A stretch of 64,000 nt of DNA from Novosphingobium sp. (GCA_017745295.1 JAGHZR010000012.1:56100-120099), one strand, 5' to 3'. Counted from the stretch's first letter, positions 44,043 to 53,062 are shown. Made by a program: numbers and translations. Notes: generated from the sequence alone by a model not told the origin.

Positions 44043-45032
44043 ATGCAACTGAACCGCGAGGCGCTGACGCGCGCCTATCGGCAGATGAAGCTGATCCGCG
44101 AATTCGAGGAACGCCTTCACGAGGAGATCCAGACCGGCGAGATCGCCGGTTTCACGCACCTCTATTGCGGGCAGGAAGCCGTGGCGGTGGGCGTGTGCGA
44201 GCATCTTTCGGAGCGGGACAAGATCGTCTCGACCCACCGCGGCCATGGCCATTGCCTCGCCAAGGGCTGCGACGTGACCGGCATGATGAAGGAGATCTGG
44301 GGCAGCCAGGAAGGCCTGTGCAACGGCAAGGGCGGTTCCATGCACATCGCCGACATCGACAAGGGCATGCTAGGCGCCAACGGCATCGTCGGCGCGGGCG
44401 CGCCGATCGCGGTAGGCGCGGCGCTTTCGAACAAGATCGACGGGCCGGACGAGAACGGCAAGCTGGCCGTTTCCATCGCCTTCTCCGGCGACGGAGCGTG
44501 CAACCAGGGCACCACGTTCGAGGCGATGAACCTGGCCGTCGTCACCAAGGCGCCGGCGATCTTCGTCTTCGAGAACAACCACTATTCGGAGCACACCGGC
44601 GATGCCTATGCTGTGGGCACAGCGCAGGACATCGCCAGCCGCGCCGAAGCCTTCGGCATGAAAGTCTGGCGCGCGGATGGGACGGACTTCTTCTCGGTGT
44701 TCGACACGTTCGGCGAAGTGCTGGAATTCGTCCGCACCTCCGGCAACGGCCCGGCGGCGGTGGAATTCGATACCGAACGCTTCTTCGGGCACTTCGAAGG
44801 TGATCCCCAGCGCTATCGCGGTGAAGGAGAGCTGGACCGTATCCGCGCGACCCGCGACTGCCTGCGCAAGTTCCGCGAGAAGGTGACCGGGGCGAAGCTG
44901 TTGACCGACGAGGATATCGACGCGGTGGACGCGGACGCGCTTCAGGCCATCGAGGACGCCGTTACGGCATCGCGCGCGGCGGCCCGTCCGACGGCCGAGA
45001 ACGTCCTTGAAAACGTCTACATCAGCTACTGA
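44043..45032 (+). CDS. 2-oxo acid/acetoin dehydrogenase E1 alpha subunit
   Basis: This protein of about 329 residues begins MQLNREALTRAYRQMKLIRE, the start of AcoA/PDH E1-alpha proteins. It has HLYCGQEAVAVG, STHRGHGHCLAKG, GSMHIAD, and the ThDP motif GDGACNQGTTFEAMNLAVV...NN. It decarboxylates a 2-oxo acid or cleaves acetoin, handing the acyl group to E2. The start at 44043 follows GAGAGGAAGCCGGG; 44013 or 44025 would add a few residues. The beta and E2 subunits follow immediately, and the set most resembles acetoin or branched-chain-type complexes. No E3 gene is in the cluster. Confidence 0.92.
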   Translation: MQLNREALTRAYRQMKLIREFEERLHEEIQTGEIAGFTHLYCGQEAVAVGVCEHLSERDKIVSTHRGHGHCLAKGCDVTGMMKEIWGSQEGLCNGKGGSMHIADIDKGMLGANGIVGAGAPIAVGAALSNKIDGPDENGKLAVSIAFSGDGACNQGTTFEAMNLAVVTKAPAIFVFENNHYSEHTGDAYAVGTAQDIASRAEAFGMKVWRADGTDFFSVFDTFGEVLEFVRTSGNGPAAVEFDTERFFGHFEGDPQRYRGEGELDRIRATRDCLRKFREKVTGAKLLTDEDIDAVDADALQAIEDAVTASRAAARPTAENVLENVYISY

Positions 45033-45048
45033 CGGCGGAGCGAAGCAC

Positions 45049-46062
45049 ATGACGAAGATGACGTATCGCGACGCCATTCGCGGCACGATATTCCAGGAAA
45101 TGCAGCGCGATCCGCGCGTGGTCGTGCTGGGCGAGGATGTCGTGGGCGGCATGGGCACCGCAGGCGGTCCGGAAGCGATCGGCGGAATCTGGTCCACCTC
45201 CACCGGGTTCTACGATGCCTTCGGGCCGGACCGGGTGATCGACACCCCGATCAGCGAAAGCGCGATCATGGGCGCGGCGGGCGGGCTGGCGCTGGCGGGC
45301 AAGCGCCCGGTGGCGGAGATCATGTTCGCAGATTTCATCGGCGTCTGCATGGACCAGTTGTGGAACCAGATCGCCAAGTTCCGCTACATGTTCGGCGGCA
45401 AGTCGGTGTGCCCGGCGGTGATCCGCATGCCGTGCGGCGCGGGCTATAACGCGGCCGCGCAGCATAGCCAGATGATCAGCCAATTCGTCACCTCCATGCC
45501 CGGCCTCAAGGTCGTCATGCCCGCGACCCCGGCCGATGCCTGCGGCTTGCTGCGGCAGGCGATCCGGGACGATGATCCGGTGGTCTTCCTGGAGCACAAG
45601 TTCCTCTATGCGATGACCGGCGAAGTGCCCGACGATCCGGATTTCGTGATCCCCTTCGGCCACGCGCGGCTGGCGCGGGCGGGGGAGGACGTCACCGTCG
45701 TCGCCTCCGGCATGATGGTGGGCTACGCCGAGACGGCGGCCGACGATCTGGCACAGGACGGCGTGGGTTGCGACGTGATTGACTTGCGTACCACGTCCCC
45801 CCTCGATGAGGAAGCGATCCTCGATTCCGTGGAGGCGACCGGGCGGCTGGTGATCGTGGACGAGGCGCCGCCCCGGTGCAGTCTGGCGACAGACATCGCC
45901 GCGCTGGTGGCAAACAAGGCGTTCGCCAGCCTGAAGGCGCCGATCGAGATGGTCACCGCGCCGCACACGCCGGTGCCTTTCGCCCGCGAGCTGGAAGGCG
46001 CTTACCTGCCCAGCCCGGCGAAAGTCGCCGCCGCCGTCCGCAAGACGCTGGCATACCGGTGA
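45049..46062 (+). CDS. 2-oxo acid/acetoin dehydrogenase E1 beta subunit
   Basis: This 337-residue protein starts MTKMTYRDAIRGTIFQEMQR. It has VVLGEDVVGGMG, TPISESAIMGAAGGLALAG (ThDP-contacting), QLWNQIAKFRYMFGG, and the C-terminal transketolase-like domain with SVEATGRLVIVDEAPP. The length is normal. It pairs with the alpha subunit, whose stop codon lies 16 bases upstream. The combination with E2 at 46076 defines the complex. Confidence 0.93.
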   Translation: MTKMTYRDAIRGTIFQEMQRDPRVVVLGEDVVGGMGTAGGPEAIGGIWSTSTGFYDAFGPDRVIDTPISESAIMGAAGGLALAGKRPVAEIMFADFIGVCMDQLWNQIAKFRYMFGGKSVCPAVIRMPCGAGYNAAAQHSQMISQFVTSMPGLKVVMPATPADACGLLRQAIRDDDPVVFLEHKFLYAMTGEVPDDPDFVIPFGHARLARAGEDVTVVASGMMVGYAETAADDLAQDGVGCDVIDLRTTSPLDEEAILDSVEATGRLVIVDEAPPRCSLATDIAALVANKAFASLKAPIEMVTAPHTPVPFARELEGAYLPSPAKVAAAVRKTLAYR

Positions 46063-46075
46063 GGGGGGCGCTGTC

Positions 46076-47512
46076 ATGAGCAGAATCCGCGCTTTCACAA
46101 TGCCCAAGTGGGGCATCGAGATGACCGAAGGGACCATCGCGGAATGGATGGTCAAGGAAGGCGAGAGCTTCACGCGTGGCCAGACGCTGTGCCTGATCGA
46201 GACGGCCAAGATCACCAACGAGGTCGAGGCCGAATATGATGCCACCCTGCGGCGCATCCTTGTCTCCGGGGGCAGTGAGGCGGAGCCGGTGGGCGCGCTG
46301 CTGGCCGTTTTCGACGAGGGCCAGCATTCGGATGACGAGATAGAGGCGTTCATCGCCGCTTTCACGCCTGCCGAGGGCGGCGTGGCGCAAGGCGCCTCGA
46401 AAGCCAAGGCCGCCGTTCCCGAGCCGGTGGGCGCTGCTGTCGGTGCCCCGGAACGGGTGCGCGTGCCGATCGAGACCAACCGCCCGATCAGCCCGGAGGC
46501 GCTGCGTCTGGCCGAGGAGGAAGGTGTCGATATCGCGGATATCGAGGGTTCCGGCCGTCAGGGCAGGATCACCCATCAGGACGTGGTCAAGGCCATGCGC
46601 GGCCCGGCCCAACCGGCACTTAAAGGGACATTGGCGCTCCCCGAGGATGACCGGAAGGTCTTCGCCTCTCCGCTCGCCCGCCGGATTGCGGTTCAGCACG
46701 GGATATCTCTGGTCGGCGTCGTCGGAACCGGGCCGCGTGGCCGCATTTCCAAGGCTGATGTCCTGGCGCTGGTGCCTGCCCCGGCAAGTTCCGGCTCGCT
46801 GACCGCGCCTGCCTTCGTCGCGGGCGAGAACCGGCCCGAGATCGTTCCGTTCGACCGCGTCCGCAAGGTCGTTGCCCAGCGGTTGACGCAGGCCAAGCAG
46901 GAGATCCCGCACTTCTACTTGCGCCTGTCGGCCCGCGCCGATGCCCTGCTGGACTTGCGCAAGAGTGCCAATCTGGTGCTCGGCTGCAAGGCCTCGGTAA
47001 ACGACTGGGTGGTCAAGGCCTGCGCCATGGCGCTGGTCCGCCATCCGGAGGTCAACGTGCAGGTTCACGGGACCGATATTTACCGCTTCCCCCATGCCGA
47101 CGTCTCGATTGCGGTGGCGGGCCCCAAGGGCCTTGTCACTCCGGTCGTGCGGCAGGCTGACCTTATGCGGATCGACCAGTTGGCGGCCGAGACCCGTCGC
47201 CTGATCGACAAGGCGCAAGGTCGGGGCCTTGGCATGGAGGACATGGAGGGCGGCACCTTCTCCGTTTCCAACCTGGGCATGTTCGGAATCGAGAACTTCG
47301 ATGCGATCATCAACCCGCCGCAGGGCGCGATCCTGGCCGTGGGCGCGGCCCAGCGCCAGCCGGTGGAGACGGCGGCTGGCGGCGTGGCGTTCGAAACGCG
47401 GATCGCCCTGACCCTTTCGGTAGACCACCGCGCCATCGACGGGGCTGCCGGCGCGCAGTTCCTCCAGACGCTCAAGACCCTCATCGAGGAGCCGCAAGGC
47501 CTCTTCGCCTGA
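46076..47512 (+). CDS. Dihydrolipoamide acyltransferase E2
   Basis: The protein has 478 residues with four domains. The lipoyl domain spans residues 1-80, with lipoyl Lys45 in IETAKITNEVE. Two peripheral-subunit-binding domains follow, at about 136-172 (RPISPEALRLAEEEGV...GSGRQGRIT) and 198-235 (SPLARRIAVQHGIS...GTGPRGRIS). The acyltransferase domain is at about 260-478, with the catalytic motif DHRAIDG near 450. Two subunit-binding domains are unusual; one is normal. The enzyme transfers the acyl group from E1 to CoA. E3 would have to come from elsewhere in the genome. Confidence 0.93.
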   Translation: MSRIRAFTMPKWGIEMTEGTIAEWMVKEGESFTRGQTLCLIETAKITNEVEAEYDATLRRILVSGGSEAEPVGALLAVFDEGQHSDDEIEAFIAAFTPAEGGVAQGASKAKAAVPEPVGAAVGAPERVRVPIETNRPISPEALRLAEEEGVDIADIEGSGRQGRITHQDVVKAMRGPAQPALKGTLALPEDDRKVFASPLARRIAVQHGISLVGVVGTGPRGRISKADVLALVPAPASSGSLTAPAFVAGENRPEIVPFDRVRKVVAQRLTQAKQEIPHFYLRLSARADALLDLRKSANLVLGCKASVNDWVVKACAMALVRHPEVNVQVHGTDIYRFPHADVSIAVAGPKGLVTPVVRQADLMRIDQLAAETRRLIDKAQGRGLGMEDMEGGTFSVSNLGMFGIENFDAIINPPQGAILAVGAAQRQPVETAAGGVAFETRIALTLSVDHRAIDGAAGAQFLQTLKTLIEEPQGLFA

Positions 47513-47525
47513 ATAAGGAAAAGTC

Positions 47526-48071
47526 ATGACAAGTCCGGCCAAACCGGGACCGCTCAAAGCACTGGGGGACGTGATCCAGCTGGCCTACTTCCCCAGCGAT
47601 TTCGACGCCGCGCTGACGTACTGGATCGAAACCGTGGGCGTCGGCCCGTTCTTCGTGCTGAACGATGTGCGGCTGGGCGAGATGAAGTACAAGGGGCAGC
47701 CCACCGATGCCACCTTCTCGATGGCGATCGGCTACTGGGGCGATATCCAGATCGAGCTGATCCGTACCGAGAGCACGGCCCCGTCGCTCTACTCCGGCGA
47801 ATATGCGGTGCGCGACCGGCTGCACCACGTCTGCGTCTTCGTGGAAGACATTGCCGAGGCACGCCGCGCCTGCGCCGAAGTGGGCGCCGAAGTGATCGTG
47901 GAGGGCAAAGTGGGCGACGATGGCGAGGTGATCTACGTCGATCCCGGCCGGGGCCCCGGCTTTGTGATCGAATATCTGCAGCCCATGGCCGGATCGGAGG
48001 GCCTGTTCGAGATGATGAAGGCTGCCGCGCGCGACTGGGACGGCAGCGATCCCGTGCGGGTGCTGCAATGA
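47526..48071 (+). CDS. VOC-family protein (glyoxalase_4/epimerase-like)
   Basis: This 181-residue protein contains DVIQLAYFPSDFDAALTYW, VGPFFVLNDV, IQIELIRTESTAPSLYSG and LHHVCVFVEDIAEARRA, the paired VOC modules with the Gln/His/Glu metal ligands. Methylmalonyl-CoA epimerases and similar isomerases look like this. In this cluster an epimerase or isomerase acting on an acyl-CoA is plausible, but it could also be a dioxygenase. AAGGAAAAGTC precedes the ATG. The stop overlaps the next dehydrogenase as ATGA. Confidence 0.85.
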   Translation: MTSPAKPGPLKALGDVIQLAYFPSDFDAALTYWIETVGVGPFFVLNDVRLGEMKYKGQPTDATFSMAIGYWGDIQIELIRTESTAPSLYSGEYAVRDRLHHVCVFVEDIAEARRACAEVGAEVIVEGKVGDDGEVIYVDPGRGPGFVIEYLQPMAGSEGLFEMMKAAARDWDGSDPVRVLQ

Positions 48072-49282
48072 GCGCGCCGCTCTCCGCATACGCCGCCGCC
48101 ATGGCCGACCGCGTCGAGGCGTTCGTGCGGGATGTCGTCGTTCCTTACGAGACGGACCCGCGCCGCGACCATCACGGCGCGCCGACCGACGATCTCGTCA
48201 TGGACATGCGCGGCAAGGCGCGCGCGGCGGGTGTGCTCACCCCGCATATCCGTGCCGACGGCAGCCACCTGACCCAGCGCGAGACGGCCGAAGTGCTGAT
48301 CCGCTCCGGCCTTTCTCCGCTCGGCCCGCTGGCCTGCAACACCATGGCGCCCGATGAGGGCAACATGTACCTGATCGGCCATGTCGGCTCGCCCGAGTTG
48401 AAGGCGCGGTTCCTGCAGCCGCTGGTGGAGGGCAAGGGCCGCTCCGCCTTCTTCATGACCGAACCGGCCGACTGGGGCGGCGCCGGGTCCGACCCGTCGA
48501 TGATGAAGACCACCTGCCGCCGCGATGGCGATCACTGGGTGATCGACGGGCGCAAGACCTTCATCACCGGCGCCAAGGGGGCGATGGTGGGCATCGTCAT
48601 GGCCGCTTCGGTGGACGAGGAGAGCAAGGGCGGGGCCTGCATGTTCCTGATCGACCTGCCCGATCCCGCCATCGTGATCGACGAGGTGCCGAACACCATC
48701 GATACGTCGATGCCCGGCGGCCACTCCACCGTGACGATCCGGGAACTTCGCGTTCCCGCCGCGCAGATGCTGGGCGATCCCGGCGAGGGCTTCAAGTATG
48801 CGCAAGTCCGCCTCAGCCCCGCGCGCCTGTCGCACTGCATGCGCTGGCTGGGCGCCTGCATCCGCGCGCACGAGATCGCCGTGGACTATGCCTGTCGGCG
48901 CGAGGCTTTCGGTAAGACGCTGATCGATCACGAAGGCGTGGGCTTCATGATCGCCGAAAACCGCATCCTGATCCAGCAGTGCCGCCTGATGATCGACTGG
49001 TGCGCGGGCGTGCTGGACACCGGATCGCTGGGTACGGTCGAAAGCTCGATGGCGAAAGTCTCGGTCAGCGAGGCCTTGATGAAGATTGCCGACAACTGCG
49101 TGCAGGTGATGGGCGGCACCGGGGTTACGGACCGCACGATCGTGGAGCAGGTGTTCCGCGAAATCCGCGCCTTCCGCATCTATGACGGGCCGACCGAAGT
49201 GCACAAATGGTCGCTCGCGAAGAAGATCAAGCGTGAATGGAAGCAGGCACAAGAGGCCGCCCGCGCAGAGCAGGCGGCGTAA
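48068..49282 (+). CDS. Acyl-CoA dehydrogenase (ACAD10/11-like subgroup)
   Basis: This 404-residue protein starts MSAPLSAYAAAMADRVEAFV. FFMTEPADWGGAGSDPSMM is the FAD/substrate loop, followed by WVIDGRKTFITGAKGA, the helical C-terminus with VMGGTGVTDRTIVEQVFREI, and RIYDGPTEVHKWSLAKKIK. The 'DGPTEVHKWSLAKK' ending is the one seen in ACAD10/11-like and related enzymes that sit beside an APH-type kinase, as here. It may therefore act on a 4-hydroxyacyl-CoA-derived intermediate instead of an ordinary acyl-CoA. It overlaps the VOC gene by 4 bases and is followed 3 bases later by the kinase. Confidence 0.9.
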   Translation: MSAPLSAYAAAMADRVEAFVRDVVVPYETDPRRDHHGAPTDDLVMDMRGKARAAGVLTPHIRADGSHLTQRETAEVLIRSGLSPLGPLACNTMAPDEGNMYLIGHVGSPELKARFLQPLVEGKGRSAFFMTEPADWGGAGSDPSMMKTTCRRDGDHWVIDGRKTFITGAKGAMVGIVMAASVDEESKGGACMFLIDLPDPAIVIDEVPNTIDTSMPGGHSTVTIRELRVPAAQMLGDPGEGFKYAQVRLSPARLSHCMRWLGACIRAHEIAVDYACRREAFGKTLIDHEGVGFMIAENRILIQQCRLMIDWCAGVLDTGSLGTVESSMAKVSVSEALMKIADNCVQVMGGTGVTDRTIVEQVFREIRAFRIYDGPTEVHKWSLAKKIKREWKQAQEAARAEQAA

Positions 49283-49285
49283 GCG

Positions 49286-50362
49286 ATGGCTGTCGATCTC
49301 GCTGCCGACAATGCGGGCACCGTGCCCGTCCGCGAAGGCTATCGCTTCGACGAGGCGGCGCTGGCGCGCTGGATGGCGGAGCATGTCGAAGGCTTTGCCG
49401 GACCGCTCATGGTGGAGCAGTTCAAGGGCGGGCAGTCCAACCCGACCTACCGCCTTTCCACGCCCGCGCGCCGCTATGTGCTTCGTCGCAAGCCGCCCGG
49501 TGATTTGCTGCCCGGCGCCCACGCGGTGGACCGCGAGGCGCGGGTGCAGACGGCGCTGGGAGCGGCTGGCTTCCCGGTCGCGCGGATTCACGGCCTCTGC
49601 ACCGACGATGCGGTGATCGGCACCTGGTTCTACGTGATGGACATGGTGGAGGGGCGCATCTTCTGGGACGCGACTTTCCCCGAGGTCTCGCGCGAGGAGC
49701 GGCCCGCGTACTTCGATGCGATGAACAGCGCGATGGCGGCGCTTCACGCCATCGATCCCGATGCCGTGGGGCTGGGCGACTATGGCAAGCCGGGCAATTA
49801 CTTTGCGCGGCAGATCGGGCGCTGGACCAGGCAGTACCACGCCGACGAACTGGCCGGTCGCAATGCCGACATGGACGCGCTGGTGGAGGCGCTGCCCGCG
49901 CTGATCCCGCCGGGGGACGAGACCTCGGTGATCCATGGCGACTGCCGCTGCGACAACATGATCTTCCACCCCACCGAGCCACGCGTGCTGGCGGTGCTGG
50001 ACTGGGAGCTTTCCACGCTGGGCCACCCGTTGGCCGACTTCGCCTATCACGCGCTGATGTACCGGATGCCGCCGGAGATCGTGCCGGGACTGTTCGGTAC
50101 CGATCTCGCCGCGCTGAACATTCCGTCCGAGCAGGACTACGTCGCGGCCTACTGCGCGCGCACGGGGCGGGAAAGCATCGCCAATTACGAATTCTACGTG
50201 GCCTTCAACCTGTTCCGGCTTGCCGCGATCTTCCACGGCATCAAGGGACGGGTGCTGCGCGGCAATGCCGCCAATGCGCAGGCTGCCAGTCGGGCGGAAA
50301 GCTTTCCGGTGCTGGCCCGCATGGCGCGGCAGAGTCTTGAGGCCGTTGATCGACATGGCTGA
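49286..50362 (+). CDS. APH-family kinase, candidate hydroxyacyl-CoA kinase
   Basis: The protein has 358 residues of the aminoglycoside-phosphotransferase fold. The N-lobe has FKGGQSNPTYRLSTPARRYV. The catalytic loop is VIHGDCRCDNMIF (HGDxxxxN), and the metal-binding LAVLDWELSTLGHPLAD follows. The ADFAYHALMY and YEFYVAFNLFRLAAIFHGIKG segments match the kinase part of ACAD10/11 and the bacterial LvaA-type enzymes, which phosphorylate the hydroxyl of 4-hydroxyacyl-CoAs before elimination by an acyl-CoA dehydrogenase. Its position next to the second dehydrogenase supports this, although the substrate is not known. Confidence 0.85.
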   Translation: MAVDLAADNAGTVPVREGYRFDEAALARWMAEHVEGFAGPLMVEQFKGGQSNPTYRLSTPARRYVLRRKPPGDLLPGAHAVDREARVQTALGAAGFPVARIHGLCTDDAVIGTWFYVMDMVEGRIFWDATFPEVSREERPAYFDAMNSAMAALHAIDPDAVGLGDYGKPGNYFARQIGRWTRQYHADELAGRNADMDALVEALPALIPPGDETSVIHGDCRCDNMIFHPTEPRVLAVLDWELSTLGHPLADFAYHALMYRMPPEIVPGLFGTDLAALNIPSEQDYVAAYCARTGRESIANYEFYVAFNLFRLAAIFHGIKGRVLRGNAANAQAASRAESFPVLARMARQSLEAVDRHG

Positions 50363-50444
50363 TCGCTGAAAACGGAACTTCGCACTCGCAGTCCTCGCGG
50401 TCGTCTCCCAGATAGAGGGAGAGCGACAAGGCGAGGAGTCCAGA

Positions 50445-50783
50445 ATGTCCGGTAAGGACAAATCAATCCGCGAGATTTTGGCCAAGTGGGACGATGTCCT
50501 GCTGGTCTGCCGCAAGTGCGGCAAGAAAGTCGGCGGCGGTTTCGGCAAGGACGGCGAGCGGCGTCTGGAAAAGGCGCTGAAGTCGCAGCTCAAAGCTAAG
50601 GGGCGCTACAAGGTTGTGCCGGTGCCCTGCCTCGACATCTGCCCGAAGAATGCCGTCTGCCTCGTGCAGGCGAGCGTGCCGGGGACCGTCCATCTGGTGA
50701 AGCCGGATACGCCGATGGAAGAGGTTGTCGAAGCGCTGGCCCCGCCGCCGCCGCGACCCGGTAAAGTCCGGCGCGTGGCCTAA
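50445..50783 (+). CDS. Small [2Fe-2S]/thioredoxin-like ferredoxin
   Basis: This 112-residue protein has VLLVCRKCGKKVGGG (Cys22, Cys25) and VPCLDICPKNAVC (Cys62, Cys66, Cys72), a pattern resembling thioredoxin-like [2Fe-2S] ferredoxins. The C-terminus is Pro-rich and basic. It follows the kinase by 82 bases, is convergent with the histidine kinase (4-base overlap), and may pass electrons for the oxidation steps of the cluster. Its partner is unknown. Confidence 0.75.
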   Translation: MSGKDKSIREILAKWDDVLLVCRKCGKKVGGGFGKDGERRLEKALKSQLKAKGRYKVVPVPCLDICPKNAVCLVQASVPGTVHLVKPDTPMEEVVEALAPPPPRPGKVRRVA

Positions 50784-52162
50784 TCCGCCACGGCGGGCAG
50801 GCTCAGCACGACGAGCAATCCGGGGCCGTCCTGCCGGTTTTCCAACCGAATCGTGCCGCCCGCCAGAGTCATGGCCTTGACCGCGATGGACAGTCCCAGA
50901 CCACTACCGGCGCAATTCGCGGTGCCGCGTTCGAAGCGGCGGAGCAGGCGGTCCCGGTCGGCCGCGTCGACACCGCGGCCCCGGTCCGCCACGGTGATGG
51001 CGAGGCGGTCCGAACTGCGCACCACGGCGATATCTACCTGTCCACCCTGCCGCGCATGGACCGTCGCGTTGCCGATCACCGCCGAGAGCGCGATCTGCAG
51101 CGACGAAGGGTCGCAGCGCCAGCGCACGATGTGATCGGGCGTGACGGAAAACTCCATCGCATCGGGCGGCAGGCGCAGCAGCGTTTCCGCCACGACATCC
51201 GCCACCAGCGCATGGACGTCGACCGAGCGGGTCGATACCGAAGTGGCGTTGAGACGGGCGAGGGTAAGCATGCCGTCGATCAGGTCTCCGGCGCGGTCGA
51301 CCACGGCGAGCAGGCGCCCGGCTTCTTCCTGCTGCGGTGCGGGCGAGGTCTTGCGCAGCAATTGTGCCTGCGCGCGGATCGCTGCCAGCGGCGTGCGCAG
51401 TTCGTGCGCGACATCGTCGGTGAAGGCCTGCTCCAGTTCGTAGGCCTGGTCGAGCCGGACGAAGAGCTTGTTCAGCGCGACGATCAGCGGGCCGAGATCG
51501 CGCGACCATTCGCCCCGTACCAGCGGCGTCAGGTCGGCCAGCGAGCGGGCGTTCAGCGTCGTCGCCAGCCGTTCGACTTCGGACAGGCTCTTGCGCAGGG
51601 TCCACCAGAGCACGACCATGCTGGCGGCGATCAGCAGGAGCAGAGGCAGGGCCAGCTTGCGCAGGACCGGAACCATCGAGAATTCGCGCATGGCATCGCG
51701 CTCGGCGACGACGACGAGCAGGCGCGGGTCGCGCCCGGGCAAGCCGTAGCTGCGCCAGCTGTCGCCCACCGCCTTGAAATCGTGGAGGCCCGGCTGGCGC
51801 GGCACCAGGCTGACCGGCGCCCCCCACCCGGACTGGGCGACGGGCTTGCCATCCCAGAACACCGCGAACATGCACCAGTCGTAGGAGGCGTGGAACGCCT
51901 TGCGCTCCTGGTTGGAGAGGAGGGGATCAGCCGCTTCGTCGAGAGGCAGATTCTTCCCGCGGGCGACGAGCACGCCTGCGGTCAGGTCGTCCTGCATCAT
52001 CATGTAGAGCAGGCGCGAGGCATTCACGAGCTGGGCGTCGGAGGCGCGCCCGATCTCCCGGTTGGCGACGACATAGAGGATCGCGCCCATCCCGAGGCCG
52101 GTCAGCGCCAGCAGGATCAGCACCCGGCGATAGAGCCGGATCGAGAGCGAGGAGCGCCTCAC
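50780..52162 (-). CDS. Sensor histidine kinase (QseC/TctE-like)
   Basis: This protein of about 460 residues begins at GTG 52162, which overlaps the regulator stop as GTGA. It has a first membrane segment (LILLALTGLGMGAILYVVA), a periplasmic sensor of about 130 residues, and a second membrane segment (LALPLLLLIAASMVVLWW). A HAMP-like linker follows, then the H box DDVAHELRTPLAAIRAQ and an ATPase domain with NATVHARQGG, DRGRGVDAADRDR and GSGLGLSIAV. The longer frame to 52909 overlaps the regulator and is not used. The signal is unknown; QseC-like sensors respond to acid, metals or small molecules. Confidence 0.9.
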   Translation of the reverse strand: MRRSSLSIRLYRRVLILLALTGLGMGAILYVVANREIGRASDAQLVNASRLLYMMMQDDLTAGVLVARGKNLPLDEAADPLLSNQERKAFHASYDWCMFAVFWDGKPVAQSGWGAPVSLVPRQPGLHDFKAVGDSWRSYGLPGRDPRLLVVVAERDAMREFSMVPVLRKLALPLLLLIAASMVVLWWTLRKSLSEVERLATTLNARSLADLTPLVRGEWSRDLGPLIVALNKLFVRLDQAYELEQAFTDDVAHELRTPLAAIRAQAQLLRKTSPAPQQEEAGRLLAVVDRAGDLIDGMLTLARLNATSVSTRSVDVHALVADVVAETLLRLPPDAMEFSVTPDHIVRWRCDPSSLQIALSAVIGNATVHARQGGQVDIAVVRSSDRLAITVADRGRGVDAADRDRLLRRFERGTANCAGSGLGLSIAVKAMTLAGGTIRLENRQDGPGLLVVLSLPAVAD

Positions 52163-52827
52163 GCTTCCGGCCCGCCGACCATGTAGCCGAGGCCCCGCGC
52201 GGTGCGGATGAAGTCCCGTCCGAACTTGCGGCGCAGTGCGGAGATGGCGACTTCCACGGTGTTCGATTCCACCCAGTGCTCCTGATCGTAGAGTTCGCCT
52301 TCGAGGTCGGCCTTGGAGACGAAGCGCCGGGCGCGCCGCATCAGCAGGGCGAGCACGCGGAATTCCTTGGCGGTCAGCGCCACCGGCTCGCCGCCCAGCG
52401 TGGCGACATGGCCGGACATGTCCAGCGTAACCTCGCCTACGCTCAGGCTGTCCGCCGGGCGGCCGTCCTTGCGGCGCAATTGCGAGCGGATGCGCGCGGC
52501 CAGTTCCTCCAGGTCTACCGGCTTCACCACATAGTCGTCGGCACCGGCATCGAGACCGGCGACGCGCTGGCGGGTGCGGTCGAAGGCAGTGACGATGATG
52601 ACCGGCGTCGCCTTGCCGTCGGCGCGGAGCTGGCGCAGCACGTCGAGGCCGCCCATGCGCGGCATGCCAAGATCGAGCAGGATCACGTCGTAGTCGCCCA
52701 CGCTGGCCGCTTCGAGCACGTCGTCCCCCCGCGCGAAGAGATCGACGACATAGCCGTCCAGCTCCAGCGCGCGCTTCATTGCGGACCCGAGGGCGGCATC
52801 GTCTTCCGCAACCAGCAGACGGGGCAA
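52159..52827 (-). CDS. OmpR-family response regulator
   Basis: This 222-residue protein has an N-terminal receiver with LLVAEDDAALGSAM, the phospho-Asp in VILLDLGMPRMGG and the Lys in VVKPVDLEELAARIRS. The OmpR winged-helix domain follows (LTAKEFRVLALLMRRARRFV...VEVAISALRRKFG). The start is TTG 52827 behind GGGAGCCTGTC, because no in-frame ATG is suitably placed. It is the first gene of a two-gene operon with the sensor kinase. Targets are not visible. Confidence 0.92.
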   Translation of the reverse strand: MPRLLVAEDDAALGSAMKRALELDGYVVDLFARGDDVLEAASVGDYDVILLDLGMPRMGGLDVLRQLRADGKATPVIIVTAFDRTRQRVAGLDAGADDYVVKPVDLEELAARIRSQLRRKDGRPADSLSVGEVTLDMSGHVATLGGEPVALTAKEFRVLALLMRRARRFVSKADLEGELYDQEHWVESNTVEVAISALRRKFGRDFIRTARGLGYMVGGPEA

Positions 52828-53062
52828 GACAGGCTCCCATGGAAGAGTGAACGGCGCGGAAACGGCGCCTCCGAGCCTTCTCGCTATGCCAGCTTGCGAG
52901 GGGCGTCAAACGTGCGGAACATCTTTTTCACCCCGTCAGCTTCACATCAGCTTCGGGGTCTAGGGCCTGGGGATCGACCTGAATCCAGGCGACTCGATTT
53001 GCAGGAATCCTCCGTCTTTCGCCGTGCCATGCGGTGGGCGGAGCCATCACGGCCAACAGAAC

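Noticed and set aside
52163..52909. Upstream part of the long histidine-kinase frame
   Set aside because: It is a shadow of the response-regulator gene, and GTG 52162 overlaps that gene's stop as expected for coupled pairs.
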